From contig NC_088777.1 of the NCBI RefSeq assembly GCF_954871325.1, positions 12,377,366 through 12,441,365 on the forward strand: DNA of 64,000 nucleotides, given 5' to 3'. Under the pieces are notes generated by a model. It saw only the letters and a list, made by a program, of their open reading frames with translations. It searched no databases and had not been told where the DNA came from. Of the stretch, positions 45,168-57,300 are shown in pieces. The position numbers and the translations under genes were made by a program. The first letter of the stretch is position 1. Every line of letters begins with the position of its first letter. The stretch is from Gordionus sp. m RMFG-2023. Lineage: Eukaryota; Nematomorpha; Gordioida; Chordodea; Parachordodidae.

Positions 45168-47883
45168 TAGGGCTGGGAACCAATAGTAAAAACCCAATAT
45201 TAACAAAATATTGTATTGGTATTGGGTCTAAAATATTGGTATTGGTTTAAACAATATTTTCTATTTCTTGTATTGGTATTGCTATTGGTATTGGTTTATA
45301 TTGGTAACTATTGGTTTATATTGGTATTGGTTTATATTCAAATTGCTAATTAAAAGAATAGAAATAGTGATTATAAAACCCTTAATTTCTAATTTTAGAT
45401 AAACATGGGGAAAAAAATCATGATACCATAAAATCAGGGCTAAGAACCAACTCTCAAAATTTTACTGAATTCAAATTCTTTTTTTAAACTAGGAATTTAT
45501 TAGGTGATGTGAATATAAAAAATTTTGATTTAATCATGTATTTTTTGTATCAACAATAATAAACGTATTGATTTTGAACCATTTTATTTATCACAAAGAA
45601 CATAGCAAAATAAGTAAACTAAAAATGTAACATAACTGTCTATTTATACAAAATATAATGCAAAAGAATGATATAATTTTAATATAAGAGGAAATAATTT
45701 TATGTATTTAAGAAGAATCTTGCATGCGCATCCAACTTTTTAGGCACAGGCAAGGTTGTATAGTATGCTGATCTAGTGAACAACGTTGGTCTGTTATAAC
45801 ACCGTCCTTCTGAAAAAGCCCTTTCAGAGCTAGATGAGGTGGCCTGAATTGCTAGATAATCTCTGGCAATATTTGATAATACTGGATATCTATTTTTATT
45901 TAATTTCCACCAATCTAATGGATTTGTATCATTGGAAATTGTGGCTTCATCTACGTATTTACTTATTTCTAAGTTGTTATTATTATAATGTTTCACCTGA
46001 TAAATTTTGTCATAAAAGGACAATTTTTTGTTATTTTGTGCTTCATTTGTAAGTTCCGCTGAATTGTTATTATTTATTTTATAAATATTGTATTCATTAG
46101 TAAGATATCCAATAAGAGTTTCCATATTATTATGCTTTAATAAATGACTTGATAGTTTAAATCTTGGGTCAATCATTGTTGAAATAATAAAGAGGTGTTT
46201 ATTAAAATTATAGTATTTATTAAGTTTTGTTAAGGCAGCTAAAGAAGCTGTCTTTAAAATAGCATTAGGATTATTATTATAACTCTCCACATGCTCAAAA
46301 ATACTGGAATATAAAGGAATAATTGTTGAAATTGTTGGAGTATTAGCACATGAGGCCATCTCTGTAGCAAAATTAAATGGTTCCAGAATATCTCGGAATA
46401 TTTCTATATTATTCCAGGCTAAGGCACTAATATAATTTTCTTGATTGGTATTTTGTAAATGATTGGTATATGTTGTCAAATAGGGTTTGAGCAATATTGT
46501 TCTTTCAAGCATTTGGTATGTTGAATTCCAACGTGTTGGTACTTGGTATATCCAAAATTGGGTGAGGAAATTTTAAGTGTGGATTTTTTTCAAGATATAT
46601 TTTTTCAAGTTTATTAGAAAGTTTAAAAATTTTTTAAAAATTTCTTATTTTTTTTAAAGTTGTATTTAAGGGTTCCAATGCAGTCATGACAGCCAAATGT
46701 ATAATATGGAAAAAGCATTTGCACACATTATCAAAATTATCTTTTTGTTTTAAAATTTATAGAAATGATAAATTATTACTTGCATTGTCTGATGTAATGC
46801 AAAAAAAATTTCAAATTTTACTTTTAATACAGAATTAAAAATATTAATAGAATTATGTGCTGATTTAAAAGGAATAAAATCTAATAAATGATTATTTAAT
46901 TTCAAATCATTATCAATATAATGAATTGTTATGCCCATAAAGGGTATTTTATTTGGAGAGGACCAAATGTCCATTGTTAAGGAAAATTTAGATGTAATGT
47001 TAGAAAGTACAGATTTTAAATTGATAAAAGAACTATGATAATGTTTCATAATTTCTATTTTTAGCGTTTTTCTAGAAACTAATGTTAGTATGCTATTAAA
47101 TTTTTAAAAGTGATATCCTCAACTATTGAAAGCTAAATTATTTTGAATGAAAAAGTTTATAATTAAATTAGCTTTATTATTTATATTATTAAGTAAAAAT
47201 GATTTTATTGTCTTGATTTTTTTACTGCCAATATTTATTTGCTCACATTTCTTATATAATGTTGGGTGGATGGATTTAAGATGTGTCCATAATCCTGAGG
47301 TTCCAAAATTAGGAAGTGATATTTTTTTTTACATTTATTACAAATTGCCTTTTTTTATTATCACAAGTAGTATAAAATTCCCAGATTTTTGCTGAATTTC
47401 GTCTTTTATTAGATATTGATAATTCTTCTTGTTCATTATCGCTATTATTATTAGTACCAACAGCATCTATATTTATTAACTCTATTTGGTCTTCATTTAT
47501 TATAATATCCTAAATAAATAAATAAAATTGATAGATATCATGTAAAAAATTTACTTCCATAATAAAAATAAACTATAATTATAAATAACAGAAATATTGA
47601 TATCACAGTAGTATTTGGAAGAAACAACAGATGTAATCAGTTTTTGCAATGAAAGTAAAAAAAATACCACGATATAATTATCCACGATAAACCCAAATAA
47701 TTATGTTATTTTTAATATTGGTATTGGTATTGGTTAAAATTGTAATTAAACAATATATCAAAACCAATAAATTTAGGTAATTGGTATTGGTTGTAAAAGC
47801 AATACCAATATTTATATATATATTGGTTTATATTGGTATTGGTATTGTAAACCAATATTATATTGGTATTGGTCCCACCCCTA
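45168..47883 (-). mobile_element. Ac-like hAT with TATTGG-rich subterminal regions, perfect TSD
   Basis: 2716 bases. Ends are tagggctgggaaccaat and attggtcccacccct(a). A perfect 8-bp duplication, attataag, flanks it (45160-45167 and 47884-47891). Both subterminal regions (45190-45350 and 47715-47875) consist of many ttggtattgg words. The minus strand has a disrupted transposase with a BED-type zinc finger, a catalytic Asp region and a dimerisation domain. Confidence 0.93.
45700..47400 (-). pseudogene. Ac-like hAT transposase (BED finger), disrupted
   Basis: On the minus strand, a BED-type finger lies near 47390-47230 in shifted frames: WEFYTTCDN, CNKCKKKY, then GLWTHLKS and H. The block 47049-46750 carries FSLTMDIWSSPNKIPFMGIT, the first catalytic Asp region. 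The block 46512-45700 runs from MLERTILLKPYL to the dimerisation domain NPLDWWKLNKNRYPVLSNIA with SSSSERAFSEG. The layout BED, catalytic core, WW...SERxFS matches Ac/ZBED-type hATs, which usually have about 600-700 residues. Frames change between blocks, so it is not intact. Confidence 0.87.
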
Positions 47884-48029
47884 ATTATAAGGGGTTAAAT
47901 ATAGTCATTGCTTTTTAAAAACTCATTGTAGCCTAATGATTATTTAAATATTCCTGACCACCTAAAACCTCCCGCCTACTTAGATTATAAATATTACAAT
48001 CAAGAGATATTTAAACTAGCTTTTATTTG

Positions 48030-48590
48030 ATATCCTTATCGATATTTTATGTTGATAAAAATATTCCTGATCCCCCAAGACCTAGACCGGCCCTATATGA
48101 GCGATTACTATTATTACAATAAAAAAATATTTTAATTACCTTTTATTTGATACCCATGTCAAATAAAATTATTTTTTATACTCCCTCCTCTCCATTTACT
48201 CCCAGACCAAGTCATACCCATCAAGACCAAGAATAAACACTTTCAGTCAAAAGATATTAAAATAAGCTATTATTTGATACCTATATCGATATTTTGTGTT
48301 GATTAAAATATTCCTGACCCCCAAAACCTAGACACGCCCTTTATGATCGAATATTATTATTACAATAAAAAAATATTTTAATTACCTTTTATTTGATACC
48401 CATATCAAAAAAAATTTTACACCCCCCCCCCCCCCGACCAAGTCCTACCCATCAAGACCAAGAATGAAGACTTTCAGTCAAAAGATATTAAAATTAGCTA
48501 TTATTTGGTACCCATATCGATATTTTGTGTTGAAAAAAATATTCCTGACCCCCCAAGACCTAGACCCGCCCATTAAGGGGGAGAGATTGA
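48030..48590 (+). repeat. Diverged tandem repeat, about 230-256-bp period
   Basis: The string gatattttgtgttga...aaatattcctgacccccaagacctagacccgccc starts near 48033, 48289 and 48521. Between the starts lie shared stretches (ttaattaccttttatttgata, ccaagaatgaagactttcag) and a C-run of up to 15 bases near 48423. Two full units and a partial third are present. No coding frame. Confidence 0.75.
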
Positions 48591-49212
48591 CATCCAGTTG
48601 AATAGATCTTTTGATTAGCTATCGATTGATACCCTATATTAAACATATCTTATTTCTTAAGGCCAAAAAAACAACATTGAAAATAAATAACAATTAATTT
48701 TAAAAAATTAAGCAAAACGCGCGTTAAACGCGTTTTAAATTAAGATTCTTCTATATCATGGTTCAAACGTGATACGTATAGTTCTTTATCCAAAAAATTG
48801 AATTCTTAAAGGGATCCCTTTAAAATCCGTGATGATCCTGGATAGTTCTGACTTTAAAAATTACGACATACCAAAAAGTCTAATATTTGAATAAAACAAT
48901 ATATTTAATAACCAAATAATTTGAATCCTCAAAAAAAATAAATAATAAAAACCAACACCATGATACCCCCTTCCTTAACTTGATCCTTCCTACTACCGGA
49001 CATCTAAATGGGATTCTACTTGGCTTGGCCCTGTTCATTTTTACTGTTAATACTGAATTATTTATCACCGTCAATATCGCTGCTGGACAAACCTTCATTA
49101 AATGATTCCCTCTCCATGCCTATATCTTTGTTACCTATCACCATTTGTCCTAACCTTGCCCCGTTTCTCTGTTTGAGTGAGAGATATTAGCGTATCTTGG
49201 ATCATTCCTTAC

Positions 49213-49328
49213 CTTTGTAGCATTTCTCCCATGGCAGCATTCACCCACTTTCTAAATTCTGAAGAACCATCTAAATCTCTGATCCCTATCTTGGTTATAT
49301 TATTACTTAATCTAAAATATAACGCCAT
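49213..49328 (-). CDS. Candidate coding exon of an unrecognised host gene
   Basis: On the minus strand a strong acceptor (ttctttttgtag) ends just before an ATG at 49328. The frame reads MALYFRLSNNITKIGIRDLD, then GSSEFRKWVNAAMGEMLQR, and runs into a textbook donor, AAAG|GTAAGG, at 49213/49212. Exon length is 116 nt, leaving phase 2. Upstream, a frame near 49480-49385 reads LLKTKGSLANQEERLIHRDK, but no GT joins it cleanly. Downstream, acceptors near 49172 or 49110 could continue the gene (for example MERESFNEGLSSSDIDGDK). The composition and the paired splice signals argue for a real exon. Family unknown. Confidence 0.5.
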
Positions 49329-50784
49329 CTACAAAAAGAATTAACATTTATAATATTCCTTATCCTTATTTCCATCTCTTATCTCTATGAATTAACCTTT
49401 CTTCTTGATTTGCTAAGCTACCCTTCGTTTTTAACAAAACTCTCAATTCAAAAAAATATTTTGAGATAAAAGGTTGGTGTAGCCTGGCCTGAACTGCCCC
49501 ATAATAATTTTAAAAGGTTTTTAAGTTACATACATGTATATTTATCTAGCTAACGAAGCACCTCTATCATTAAAAATCTCAATTTTCTGGTGCGGTTAAC
49601 TCCTTTGGTAAATTTATTTATAAAAAAAATAAACAGAGTAACTCCTTGTAATACCACTAATGTACAAAATCCGTAAGGTTTATTGATATTTGTACATAAG
49701 ACAATCCTCAATTATATAGTACCAAAATGACCTATGATTTACTATTAATTGTCCGAGTATTCAGAATGGCCATTTAATTGAGGTCCGTGAATCCTCGTTC
49801 TAAAAAGGAGGGTTCAGTGAAAAATTCTTGAAACAGGTACCGGTTCATCCAGAAAAATAAGGACATATAAAGTTTTGTAAAAACAATAGAAATATTATTT
49901 TAAAATAAATTTTATTATATTTAGTATTCACCATAAAAATAATTTATCAAAATTATAAGAAATACAATACAATTCAAAAAATAATATTTTATCTATTTTT
50001 TAATTATGCGATATGATATCTCCCAAAATCTAGATGTTAAAATATAAAAGAAATTTATCCCTAACTTTAATAGTGGATTTAATAAAACGATTTACCTTGT
50101 GACTTTGTTCTTTCTTATTCCAATTATATCAATCATTTTAACTTCCTTCAGTAAAATTGCTTAACCGTTTTTCATATTAGAATCTCAAATTTACAAGCAA
50201 TGGCAATCCTCAAGAAGACTGCTTCCTAAGACCGAGTCTAGTCTAGCTACTCTTGAAGCTAACTACATAAGCTTTCATGGCAATAAGGAGTTTCCTAGAG
50301 CTCCCATTCCTTCCCTATTTTTTTGTCGGGTTTATGTAATAAAAGTATTTTAAAAAAATTCAACAAACAATAAATTTTCCTAGTGGTAAAATTTTAAAAT
50401 AAAATCTAAAAAAAATAATTTAACGAAAATTAAATTTTACAAAAAAATGTTTTTAATTAAGGCTGTAAACCCTCCTACTAAAAAAAAGGGTTTAGGTTCA
50501 GTAAAATATCTTGAACCAGGTTCGGATTCGTGATCGAGGAAAATAGAGACATATAAATTTTTTTTAAAATAACAGAAACATTAGTTTTTTTTATATGGTA
50601 TCTTCCAAAGAGATGTTAAAATTAAAATACCGATATTTTATGCCTAAATTTGACATTGCATTTAATAAAATTTTACATTATGGTTATTTTCTTTATTTGG
50701 TCACTTTTAATTTAATAATCCAATAAACAAAAAAAATATTCTTAAAATATATTATTAAAGTTACAAAATATGCTGGTAAAATTC

Positions 50785-51171
50785 GGTTAATGATGCTTAC
50801 TACCAAGTGAATGTATGGAAATATTCTAAATACCAACCTAATTTGCTAAATACCGACCAAAATTTATTAAAATGTAATAAGATCCTTATTATTTATATAT
50901 TAATACGGAATCACGTGGTCGAGTCCGGCCTCCTATATGTTATCCCCCCAAGGATGGAACCACCAAGTTAGAATAAGAAAAAAAACATGATCATTCCTGG
51001 GATTCGAAACCGGGACCATGGGATAAGTAAACTAACCTCTTGCCTACTAGGCCATAGAGCCTTTCGAAAAATCATATATTATAAATATATTTGGTAGTGC
51101 CTATCCAAATGAAAAATGAACAAAATTCAAATTTGATAGATGGTACCTTAAGGTACCAAGCATCATTAACC
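50785..51171. mobile_element. MITE with 9-bp TSD (MULE-like) carrying a tRNA-like segment
   Basis: 387 bases with inverted ends ggttaatgatgctt and aagcatcattaacc. The flanks gtaaaattc (50776-50784 and 51172-51180) form a perfect 9-bp duplication, as MULEs make. A second palindrome, ggtaccttaaggtacc, lies just inside the right end (51142-51157). The interior carries the tRNA-like sequence 50992-51062. No coding frame. The ends do not match the MULE at 22650, so this is another family. Confidence 0.85.
50992..51062 (-). other. tRNA-derived sequence (SINE head or tRNA relic) with A and B boxes
   Basis: On the minus strand the segment starts ggctctatggcctagtaggc, giving a Pol III A box (TGGCCTAGTAGG), and ends with cggtttcgaatcccagg, a B box with one extra base. 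The distance between the boxes is that of a tRNA, and a T-arm-like TTCGAAT is visible. The 3' part does not pair with the 5' acceptor half, so it is not an intact tRNA. It is better read as a tRNA pseudogene or the head of a SINE, followed by a T-run near 50975 on this strand that could serve as a Pol III stop. Confidence 0.55.
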
Positions 51172-51181
51172 GTAAAATTCT

Positions 51182-52530
51182 TACATAAAATGGAATATTC
51201 TAAAATATAATCTTATCTAATCTAGCACGTTGGTCATAAACCTGCCCAAAATGAGCGAACGTGAATTTTATGAAGATGAAGGCCCACCCTTCATAAAATT
51301 ATGCCGATTTTTTTCTCAAGGATACCAACAAACCTTGTACCCAGTTGTAATTTAACTAAATGAGTGGAACTTACCCTTTCCGATATTGTAATTGTAATTT
51401 AAATAAATAATAATATAAGGCATATATATCTTATTTGTTTATTATTCTTGAATAGTTAAATTCATGATAAGGAATGAGTTAAGAATATTAGAATCTATAG
51501 ACATCAAAATTCCATTTCATTTGTTAGGCTTAGGATATTCTTCCAAAAGATGAACCGGAAAAAAATGATTTCTCTAAAATATAATAAAAAGGATTCGAAG
51601 AAAAATAATTCTCACCAAAAACTGCTTTTATATTAAAAATAAATTGTTATTAATTTTAATATAGTTTTATGTTATTTTTATTTTTTAAAATAAATAAAAA
51701 TTTAATATTTATAAAAAAGTTATTGAACCGGGTAATATTGAGGGTTCGAAAGGTTCTGGGTTCAGGTTCACAACCCTGTATTTAATATTGAAAATAAGAA
51801 AAACAATTTGTGAACCCTGGTCATAAATTATAAAAAAAAGTTCACGTTGAATAAAATATCGAGGTTTCGGGTTCTCAGCTCTGATTTGAATCAATAAGAT
51901 TACAATGTATGGAAATAATATAAACAGTTGGTGTACAAGGACCAGAGAGATCACTTTCAGTCTTTAGTCATTACATCAAAGAATTCGGGATTCTGACTTT
52001 CGTATTAGATAGTATTATATCTGCAATTAGCCAGAAAAGGGCTATGAGAGCGTATTCAAGAAAATGGAGGGCTGGTTTAACATCGATTCCGATAAAGAAA
52101 GATAGTAATTTAAATTTTAAATATTTGTACACAAAAAAAGTATATATATCTATCTCAATGAAATTATAAATTTCAAAATTTTATTTAGTTAAATCATTCC
52201 ATTTTAGCAAGCGTTTTCAAAGGTGTCATTTGTTGGAGCTAACCACCCCATATATTGATAATAACAAACTTATTACGACCAGAATTCTATAACATCCTTA
52301 ATAATAAATAAAATATGATGAATAAAAACTTAAATGATAAGATATATAAATTTATTGTTCGTCATTCTATAAATATATCAAATCAAAATATAAAGTATTT
52401 CACGGTAAATTATTATTATTCTATCACCCAAATTTAAACGCAAAATATGTATAAAATAATTAAATATCAATGGTATAAAAAAAAATATTTTCTAGAAATC
52501 ACAATGATGAAAACCGTTGAAAGTTACATA
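51182..52530. other. AT-rich intergenic stretch
   Basis: No supported gene. Short patches such as the one near 52020-52080 (agccagaaaagggctatgag) are less AT-rich but show no open frame with features. The 81-codon minus frame at 51709 is unsupported. Confidence 0.45.
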
Positions 52531-52537
52531 TAATTAA

Positions 52538-54965
52538 TTAACGCGAATAGGTGATGTTCGGATCAGTGATAATATTGTTAAAGGGAGGAACAGAAAAGTT
52601 AACGAATGGTGGCATTCCTCCCTGAATATTGAAAGCCTGTTGGATATTAGGTATAGGGATGTTATTTAGGTTATGCAAGTTAAGGGTATTGTTTAGATCA
52701 AGTTGGGGAAAATAGTGCTGTCCAGCAATCAGTTGGTGATATAAATGGTTGTGAGATTGAATTGTAGACGAGAGCGAGACTAATGGTGGCGGAGGGGGTG
52801 GGGGAGAATCCGATCCGCTATCGTTATTATCCATGGATTTTTTCTCGTCCTTGCGATGCTTCTTATTCTTTTTATCCGCCTTTTTATTCTTACCTTTCTG
52901 TTTTTCGCCCTTCTTTTTCTTTGTTTTACTGACAGCGTTCGGTTTCGAGTCGGTTTGAAGTGGGGGAGGGGGTGGAGGCGGAGGAGAATCGCTATCCCGA
53001 TGAGGCGACAAGTCGAAAGATACCGATTTTTTAAGCTCCGACTTATTGGAACCTTTTTTGGCAGAAGATTCCGAAATAGGCGAAGTAAGATCTATGTGGG
53101 CTAGTAGAAGTGAGGTTATGTTACCCAATAATGAGTCTTTTGTAGCGTCAGAAGATATTGGAGAGGTAAAGGTGGTTTGAGGAACAGTTTGTGTTCTAAG
53201 GTTGGGGTGATTCGATGAAATATCAGAAACGTTATGCTCTATAGAAGGGTTGTTGTCTTCGGTTAAATTGAAATAATGTTTAGGTAAATCGTCATTAAGA
53301 GTCTTTGTTATTGCTTCCATAGGATTTTTTTGGGAGTCTTCGTGGATGTCGTTAAAACTAAAGTCAGATTCGTTCATTTCAATATCGTTTTTCTTGCAAT
53401 TTATCGAATTCTGCCCAATCTCCGTCATAATTAATTGTGAATTTTCGCTTTTCATAGTATTTTTTACTTTTTCCTCTTCCTCTATTTTGAAATATTTATC
53501 CTCCTGCATACCGAAGTGTGCAGTTGAATTCAAATTTTCACCAGACGCAAGTTGGTTAATAAGCGATGGTTTCGCTAATAAGGCGTTTAATTTTTCCAAC
53601 AATGGAGCGTTGGTTAAGGATAATGTAACTAGATTAGTTATAACCGATATTAGTGGCTGAATATCGACTGAGTTAGTGCTGGAGGGTAGTGAGATTGAAA
53701 TATCTTTATTAGTTGTCGCGAAGCCCGCCGAGGTTGAGGCGAGGAGGGATTGAATTATGGTGTTAATGGAAGCGAAACCGGGCGTTGTTTCTGATAATTT
53801 ATTATGTTATCAATCGAATTAGGTTTTTATCAATAAAATGCATATGAACGAATGGATAAATTTTCAAAAAAGGGACGAATCTGGGTGATATAATAATCGG
53901 TGAAAGGAGCGGTTTAAAAAAAAGTAAGAATAAATACGAAGCAAATAGTACCAAGATTTGAATAAAAAATAACTGAGTATAATCCATCTCACCCACATAA
54001 TAATCCTATATTATATTACATTACATATAATACGTTTAAAAATTGTTATTACCAATGGCACCGCTTTTGAAAGATGCTTCACTCGCCTCTGCTGGTAAGA
54101 GCACCGTATCATTTTCATCATCGTTATTATCGGTAGCATCATTTTTGATATATACGCCTGAAGTTTTCGTGGATATAGGTATGGAATCATTTTTGACATA
54201 TACGTCTGAAGTGTCCGCAGGTATAGGTAAGGAATCGTTTTCGGCATTTTTAATACAAGCGACATAGCTTGCGATTGAATCATCGATTGCCTTCACAGGT
54301 AATAGTATAGTATCATTTCCATTATCTTCGTGTTCTGGTGTGGCCCCGTTTTTTAAAGTTGTGAAATTATTTGGAGGTATAGAATCTTGACAATGATACT
54401 GTGAATCTTTATCCAATTCCGATGATAAAATAGGAACAGGCTCTATTAAATCTTGGCGATGATCATCTAAATCTACATCCCGATCTGATAAAATAGGAGA
54501 AGTTTTGGGGGATACGTGATTTATAAGAGGCACGAAGAAATTTTCTATGGATGCCCAATTTTGATCAACAAAATGACTCTTTAAACTTTTCGAATCAATT
54601 TTAAACTCCTTTAATAATGCATTATCCTTCAATGATAATAAGTTGTATGGATTTGTGGAATAAGGGATAATTTTGTTGTGCCTTGAATCTTTTTTAGTGT
54701 ATTTTACTAAAACCTTCGGCCATTTCAGGTAACTGAAAGAGGCGTTCATATCTTCCTTCATATTTCCTTCGCTATTTTTTCTTGGAGATCGAAACGAATA
54801 GTCGTCTTCGACAATTCGGAAAGGAGAAAAGTGGGAATGATTGTCAAAACTTGATGACAGATATAGAATAGAGGGATCGCTAGGGTCCGAAGAGTAAAGG
54901 TCTAAAAGATTAGATGATTTGTTTGAAATGTAGCGGATGACATTCATCGTTTCAATCGTGTCCAT
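52538..54965 (-). CDS. Two-exon low-complexity host protein, 721 residues, function unknown
   Basis: Exon 1 runs from the ATG at 54965 to 54053 and ends ...SGAI plus one base before GTAATA. The intron (54052-53791, 262 nt) ends ATTATCAG. Exon 2 runs from 53790 to the stop at 52538. Phases agree (913 plus 1253 nt is 722 codons), so I join what look like two separate frames. The start is MDTIETMNVIRYISNKSSNL. The middle of exon 1 holds imperfect repeats of about 19 residues (DSLPIPADTSDVYVKN, DSIPISTKTSGVYIKN). Exon 2 has two proline runs (SPPPPPPPP and SPPPPPPP) around a lysine-rich stretch (KKKGEKQKGKNKKADKKNK) that would suit nuclear localisation, and a Phe/Asn/Pro-rich tail (GGMPPFVNFSVPPFNNI). 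No known domain is recognised. Polyproline and basic tracts suggest a scaffold or RNA/chromatin-associated role, which is inference only. Confidence 0.75.
53791..54052 (-). other. Intron of the 721-residue gene
   Basis: GT-AG intron of 262 nt with donor GTAATAAC and acceptor TTATCAG. The donor resembles those of the WEE1-like gene (GTAATAAA, GTAATT). The split codon is G plus AA (Glu). Frames read through it in the neighbourhood (for example at 53996-53802) are not separate genes. Confidence 0.75.
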
Positions 54966-55486
54966 GTGAAAGTCGCTTAATTTTTTTTTATTGAGTAAAT
55001 TATAAAATCTGAATAAATCTACTAATTTTTTTTAATCATTTGTTAATTACCAAACAATTTGTCATTTTTATAAATAAAAAATAACAATATTTAATAAAAA
55101 AAATAACAAACATTTTCTTTGAATTATTTTATAATCCTATATGCCAGGATACTTCATAAGTTTGAAATGATGCTATGTTAAATATTCAAAAAATATATAA
55201 CCAAAAGAATAAGATATAGCAACCAAACAATATTTTGGAATTAGGTCTTGTTTATAGTAAGCTAACAGTAAAATTTATAATCCATAATAATTTAATCTTC
55301 AATGCATTGTTTGGTCATAATAAGCTTTACTTATTTGCTTGTTTTTTTTAAATATCCAGCAATGCAAATAAATGAGGCCTTAGTTTAAATTTAAACAAAT
55401 AAGCAAAATAAAGGCGGAATAAATAAATCATAGTAGAGATAATATCTTATAAATTTTATTATATGCAATAAGGTGATTTTAATATG
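54966..55486. promoter_or_regulatory. Upstream region of the 721-residue gene
   Basis: About 520 bases between the start codon at 54965 (minus-strand gene) and the DNA transposon that begins near 55487. It must hold the gene's promoter unless there is an upstream exon. It is A/T-rich and I see no defined motif or TATA placement worth claiming. Confidence 0.3.
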
Positions 55487-56529
55487 TGAGTGATTCCACG
55501 TCAAATCGACCAAAAAAACGAGATTTTCAGACGACCATCTCAAAAATGAATAAAACTTGGCATATAAGTTATTTATGTTGTAAATGTTATTAAAATCAAA
55601 ATTTTAGAGTGCTAGCTCAACCAGATCCAAAGATATACGTTTTCAAAGTCGAAAATCGCGAAGTGCGTGATTTCATTAAATCTTGTTATTTTAAAAAATA
55701 CTTAAGATAGAGTTACAAATTATATATCATTTTATAGCCTTTAAAATTTTACGTTGGAAAATATAAAAAAAAATTAAAAAATTTAGTGTTCGATAAAAAT
55801 AAAAAATTAACATTGTTAGGAAGGGATTTTTTTGGGTGTCAATATTCACTAAAGATGTTATTACCTTTATATTAAACGATTTAATAAAAAATCTCGATAG
55901 CCATTTTTGTTTTTTTAATTTTATTTGAATTTTTATAAATAAACAAATGCTATATAGATGGCGTTATATTAATTTTCTTTTATAATATATAATTTTTAAT
56001 AAAAGTATGAATATGAATAGTATTGTGATTAAAATTAAAAAATCAATTGAGTATAACCAAGAATAATGTGCTGGGGCATGTAAGCAGACAGCCCATACTG
56101 ATATTATTTTATTGACGCTATATTGTAAAATAAACATATTTAAAAATTATATATTCAAACTATTATAATTTTGCGCTAATTAATAGAAATTTCTAAGGCC
56201 ATAATTTGTAGATATATCCTTTCATTGTTGTGGATCTATTATAGTTTTTATTTGAAAATAACGATTTATCAATCATCATATATTTCAAAACTTAAACATT
56301 TTTTACAACCAAATGAATTTATTATAATTTGTGATTTCTTTGAAAATTATGCATTTATAATCTAAGATGCTGTTCAAAGATTCCACTGGAATAATAATCA
56401 AGCCACTATCGATCCTATGATAGCATAGTATAATAATAATGACAAAAACCTTAATTATATGGTAAAATCAGTCACTTCAACATAATGCTATTGCAGTACA
56501 TTTATACCAGACTAAAATGATAAAATTTT

Positions 56530-57300
56530 TGACCAATCAATTCAGCAAAAAGCCAAACAAAATATATTACTGCTCTGTCGGATCAGCTGCACAATATAAA
56601 AACAGAAATTTTTTTATAAATCTGTGTTATCATGAAAGATTTTGGTGTAGCAGCTGAATGGCATTTTTCAGCTGCATCCCATGGAAAAGGTCCATGTGAC
56701 GGCCTTGGCGGAAAATTAAAAAGATTAGCAGCACGTTCAAGCCTTCAGCGCATCAGTTCTGGACATATTTTAACGCCAGTTGATTTATATAAATTTGCAA
56801 AACAAAACATACCATCAGTAAATTTTACATATATAACCAACAAACAATACAATTTACAAGAGATTAAACTACGAGAAAGATTCAGTTTAGCTCGTTCCAT
56901 TCCAGGAACTCGGGAAATACATGCTATATTTCCTTTGAGTTTAAGTAAACTTAAATCAAAAATATATTCATATGCAGAGGACTTTCAAATTAACAATATC
57001 TCAAATGCCGATAATTTGTCTTTTGCCGATATTAAAGGATTCGTAACATGTGTTTATGACGATTTTTGGTGGTTAGCCACAGTACTAAAAAAGAATGAAA
57101 TTACTGAGGAGATATATATTTCCTTTTTACATCACCATACCCCAAAATTGCGGAAAAGATATGGTTACCCATTAATCAAATAATAACAATAGTAGATCCT
57201 ATTACAGTGACAGGACGTACCAACAAATTATTGTCTCAAGAAATTCTATTAATAAGCACAAAATCGGATAAGATTAAAACAAGAGGTATTTATTTTTATT
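56530..57300 (+). pseudogene. Transposase-like protein (GSAAQYKN / SHGKGPCDG family), disrupted
   Basis: A frame near 56564-56636 reads YYCSVGSAAQYKNRNFFINL. The main frame, 56632-57183, starts MKDFGVAAEWHFSAASHGKG, continues PCDGLGGKLKRLAARSSLQR and ends KLRKRYGYPLIK. A third frame after 57160 continues with a VDPITVTGRTNKLLSQEI-type segment. One base too many around 56632-56640 (gaaagat) appears to cause the first shift. In relatives as I remember them, the first block has SDGSAAQYKN, so the Val here may replace a catalytic Asp. The second block's SHGKGxxDGxGGxxKR would then carry a further acidic site. Role as a DDE-type transposase is inference. Confidence 0.65.

Noticed and set aside
47147-47395. 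82-codon plus-strand frame with hydrophobic start
   Set aside because: Antisense to the BED-finger region of the Ac-like hAT transposase.
52856-53660. Plus-strand frames of 82 and 104 codons
   Set aside because: Antisense to the second exon of the 721-residue gene; their composition mirrors its lysine and proline tracts.
53802-53996. 64-codon minus-strand hydrophobic frame
   Set aside because: Falls inside the 262-nt intron of the 721-residue gene, whose flanking exons join in phase without it.
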